Origin: Shewanella sp. CG12_big_fil_rev_8_21_14_0_65_47_15
Lineage (GTDB): Bacteria; Pseudomonadota; Gammaproteobacteria; Enterobacterales; Shewanellaceae
Length of the DNA: 64,000 nucleotides
Assembly (NCBI RefSeq): GCF_002783505.1
Contig: NZ_PFGL01000051.1
Coordinates: 1-64,000 of the forward strand
Direction of reading: 5' to 3'
A program made the position numbers and the translations under genes. The notes under the pieces are model-generated. The model was given only the letters and a program-made list of their open reading frames with translations, had not been told where the DNA came from and made no database searches. Below are positions 62,012 through 64,000 of the stretch, piece after piece (positions within the stretch are counted from its first letter, which is position 1; each line of letters starts with the position of its first letter).

Positions 62012-63580
62012 ATGTCTAACAGAGTCATTATATTTGATACGACCTTACGAGATGGTGAGCAGGCGTTAGCCGCAAGCCTTACGGTCAAAGAAAAGTTACA
62101 GATAGCCATGGCGCTGGAACGTCTAGGTGTTGATGTGATGGAAGTGGGGTTTCCTGTGTCGTCACCCGGTGATTTTGAATCCGTGCAGACCATAGCGCGC
62201 ACCATCAAAAATAGCCGCGTTTGTGCGTTATCCCGCGCACTTGAAAAGGACATTGATGCCGCGGCGCAGGCCTTATCTGTCGCTGACCAATTCCGTATCC
62301 ATACCTTTATCTCGACCTCGACGATTCATGTGGAGAGCAAGCTGAAGCGCTCCTTTGACCAAGTGTTAGAGATGGCCGTAGGCGCCGTGAAATACGCCCG
62401 CCGTTTTACCGATGATGTGGAGTTTTCCTGTGAGGATGCGGGACGCACACCCATCGATAATCTGTGCCGCATGGTGGAGGCCGCTATTCTTGCTGGCGCG
62501 CGTACCATTAACATTCCCGATACTGTCGGTTACACAGTGCCAAGCGAGTTTGGCAATATCATTCAGACTCTATTTAACCGCGTGCCGAATATCGACCAAG
62601 CGGTGATCTCAGTGCATTGCCACGATGACTTAGGTTTATCTGTGGCTAACTCAATAACCGCAGTGCAACACGGTGCTCGTCAAATCGAATGTACGATCAA
62701 TGGTATAGGTGAGCGTGCGGGTAACTGTTCATTGGAAGAGATCGCTATGATTCTAGCGACGCGCAAGGGCATGTTGGGTTTGGAAACAGGCATTAACGGC
62801 AAAGAAATCCACCGTACTTCTAATTTAGTCAGCCAGTTATGCAACATGCCAGTACAGGCGAACAAGGCGATTGTGGGTGCCAATGCGTTCACCCATTCGT
62901 CGGGCATCCATCAGGATGGCATGTTAAAAGCGCAAAATACCTATGAAATCATGACACCCGAAAGCATAGGTTTGAATCGCAATAACTTAAATATGACCTC
63001 GCGCTCGGGTCGCCATGTGATCAAGCATCGCATGGAAGAAATGGGCTATAGTGAGCACGATTACAATATGGATACTCTGTACGAAGAGTTCCTAAAATTG
63101 GCCGATAAAAAGGGCCAAGTCTTTGATTATGATTTAGAAGCATTAGCCTTTATGGAAGCGCAGGCCGAAGAAGACAATCACTATCAATTGCAGCAATTAG
63201 TGGTGCAGTCTGACTCTACCGAAGGCGTTGCCACCGCTACCGTTCGTATCGAAGTCGGCGGCGAAGTTAAAACCGAAGCCGCAACCGGTAATGGTCCCGT
63301 CGATGCCGCCTATAACGCCATTGCCCGTGCAACTGACTGTCGTATCGACATCATCAGCTACAAGTTAGGCGCTAAGGGCGTAGGCCAAAATGCCTTAGGT
63401 CAAGTGGACATTACCGCCGTTTACCACGAGCAAAACTTCCACGGTGTAGGTTTAGCGACAGATGTGGTTGAAGCCTCGGCGCGCGCCTTAGTGCATGTGA
63501 TGAACTTAACGTGCCGTGCAGACAAGGTCGCCGATTACAAACAAAACATGCAAAAGAATCGAGAGCTAGGCGGCGTCTAG
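62012..63580 (+). CDS. leuA: 2-isopropylmalate synthase
   Basis: A 522-residue enzyme starting [20 protein letters not shown], which includes the metal/substrate Arg-Asp pair. It also has [17 protein letters not shown] with the His metal ligands and a C-terminal regulatory domain that binds leucine. It condenses acetyl-CoA with 2-oxoisovalerate, the committed step of leucine synthesis. The ATG at 62012 follows GGAGAAGCGAG; a frame start at 61982 adds ten residues without support. Confidence 0.97.
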   Translation: MSNRVIIFDTTLRDGEQALAASLTVKEKLQIAMALERLGVDVMEVGFPVSSPGDFESVQTIARTIKNSRVCALSRALEKDIDAAAQALSVADQFRIHTFISTSTIHVESKLKRSFDQVLEMAVGAVKYARRFTDDVEFSCEDAGRTPIDNLCRMVEAAILAGARTINIPDTVGYTVPSEFGNIIQTLFNRVPNIDQAVISVHCHDDLGLSVANSITAVQHGARQIECTINGIGERAGNCSLEEIAMILATRKGMLGLETGINGKEIHRTSNLVSQLCNMPVQANKAIVGANAFTHSSGIHQDGMLKAQNTYEIMTPESIGLNRNNLNMTSRSGRHVIKHRMEEMGYSEHDYNMDTLYEEFLKLADKKGQVFDYDLEALAFMEAQAEEDNHYQLQQLVVQSDSTEGVATATVRIEVGGEVKTEAATGNGPVDAAYNAIARATDCRIDIISYKLGAKGVGQNALGQVDITAVYHEQNFHGVGLATDVVEASARALVHVMNLTCRADKVADYKQNMQKNRELGGV

Positions 63581-63587
63581 TCGCTAA

Positions 63588-64000
<413 letters not shown>

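Overview
The window looks like chromosomal DNA of a Shewanella-type gammaproteobacterium (order Alteromonadales). The assignment rests on recognisable housekeeping blocks (gmk-rpoZ-spoT-ridA, rph-pyrE, slmA-dut-coaBC/radC-rpmB-rpmG-argA, rarD-yigI-recQ, leuL-leuABC) and on protein sequences that read as Shewanella. No database search was possible, so species is not claimed. No tRNA, rRNA, CRISPR array or intact insertion sequence was seen.

Layout. 1-2.2 kb: a secreted SpvB/FG-GAP protein that stops early. 2.6-8.1 kb: a DesK/DesR-like two-component pair, a periplasmic helical-repeat protein, a YrbG-type antiporter and an acyl-CoA synthetase. 8.3-23.9 kb: a compact minus-strand RiPP-type island. 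It holds a CadC/ToxR-like regulator, a small secreted peptide, a LuxR-type regulator, two double-glycine precursor peptides of 56 and 57 residues, a radical SAM maturase, a short HlyD-like adaptor, a C39-peptidase ABC exporter, a MacA-like adaptor, a MacB-like ATPase and permease, an S9 peptidase and an uncharacterised protein. This is the best candidate for an undescribed system.

24-33 kb: ridA-spoT-rpoZ-gmk (minus), a membrane protein, then a nucleotidyltransferase/sugar-kinase-like/MFS operon and a sulfotransferase. 33.7-40.9 kb: a defence/toxin island with a Fic protein under an inverted-repeat operator, the remnant of a DUF4143 ATPase, hipBA with repeated operators, a second broken copy of the fic 3' end, a controller-protein-like regulator (with a C-box-like operator) overlapping a PD-(D/E)XK + DUF2075 helicase-like gene, and a small PD-(D/E)XK-like protein.

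40.9-64 kb: a LysR regulator, YjjG-like phosphatase, an XPF/ERCC4-type nuclease, an unknown protein, yicC, rph-pyrE, folE, an S9 peptidase, slmA-dut-coaBC, radC-rpmB-rpmG, argA behind ArgR-like sites, rarD, yigI, recQ overlapping a TPR protein with a degenerate GGDEF domain, and leuL-leuA-leuB, the last cut by the window edge.

How the RiPP island should work (inference): the precursors are modified by the radical SAM enzyme, their leaders are cut after Gly-Gly by the C39 domain during export, and the MacAB-like pump and S9 peptidase give self-protection, further export or final trimming. The two regulators at the promoter-proximal end would control the unit.
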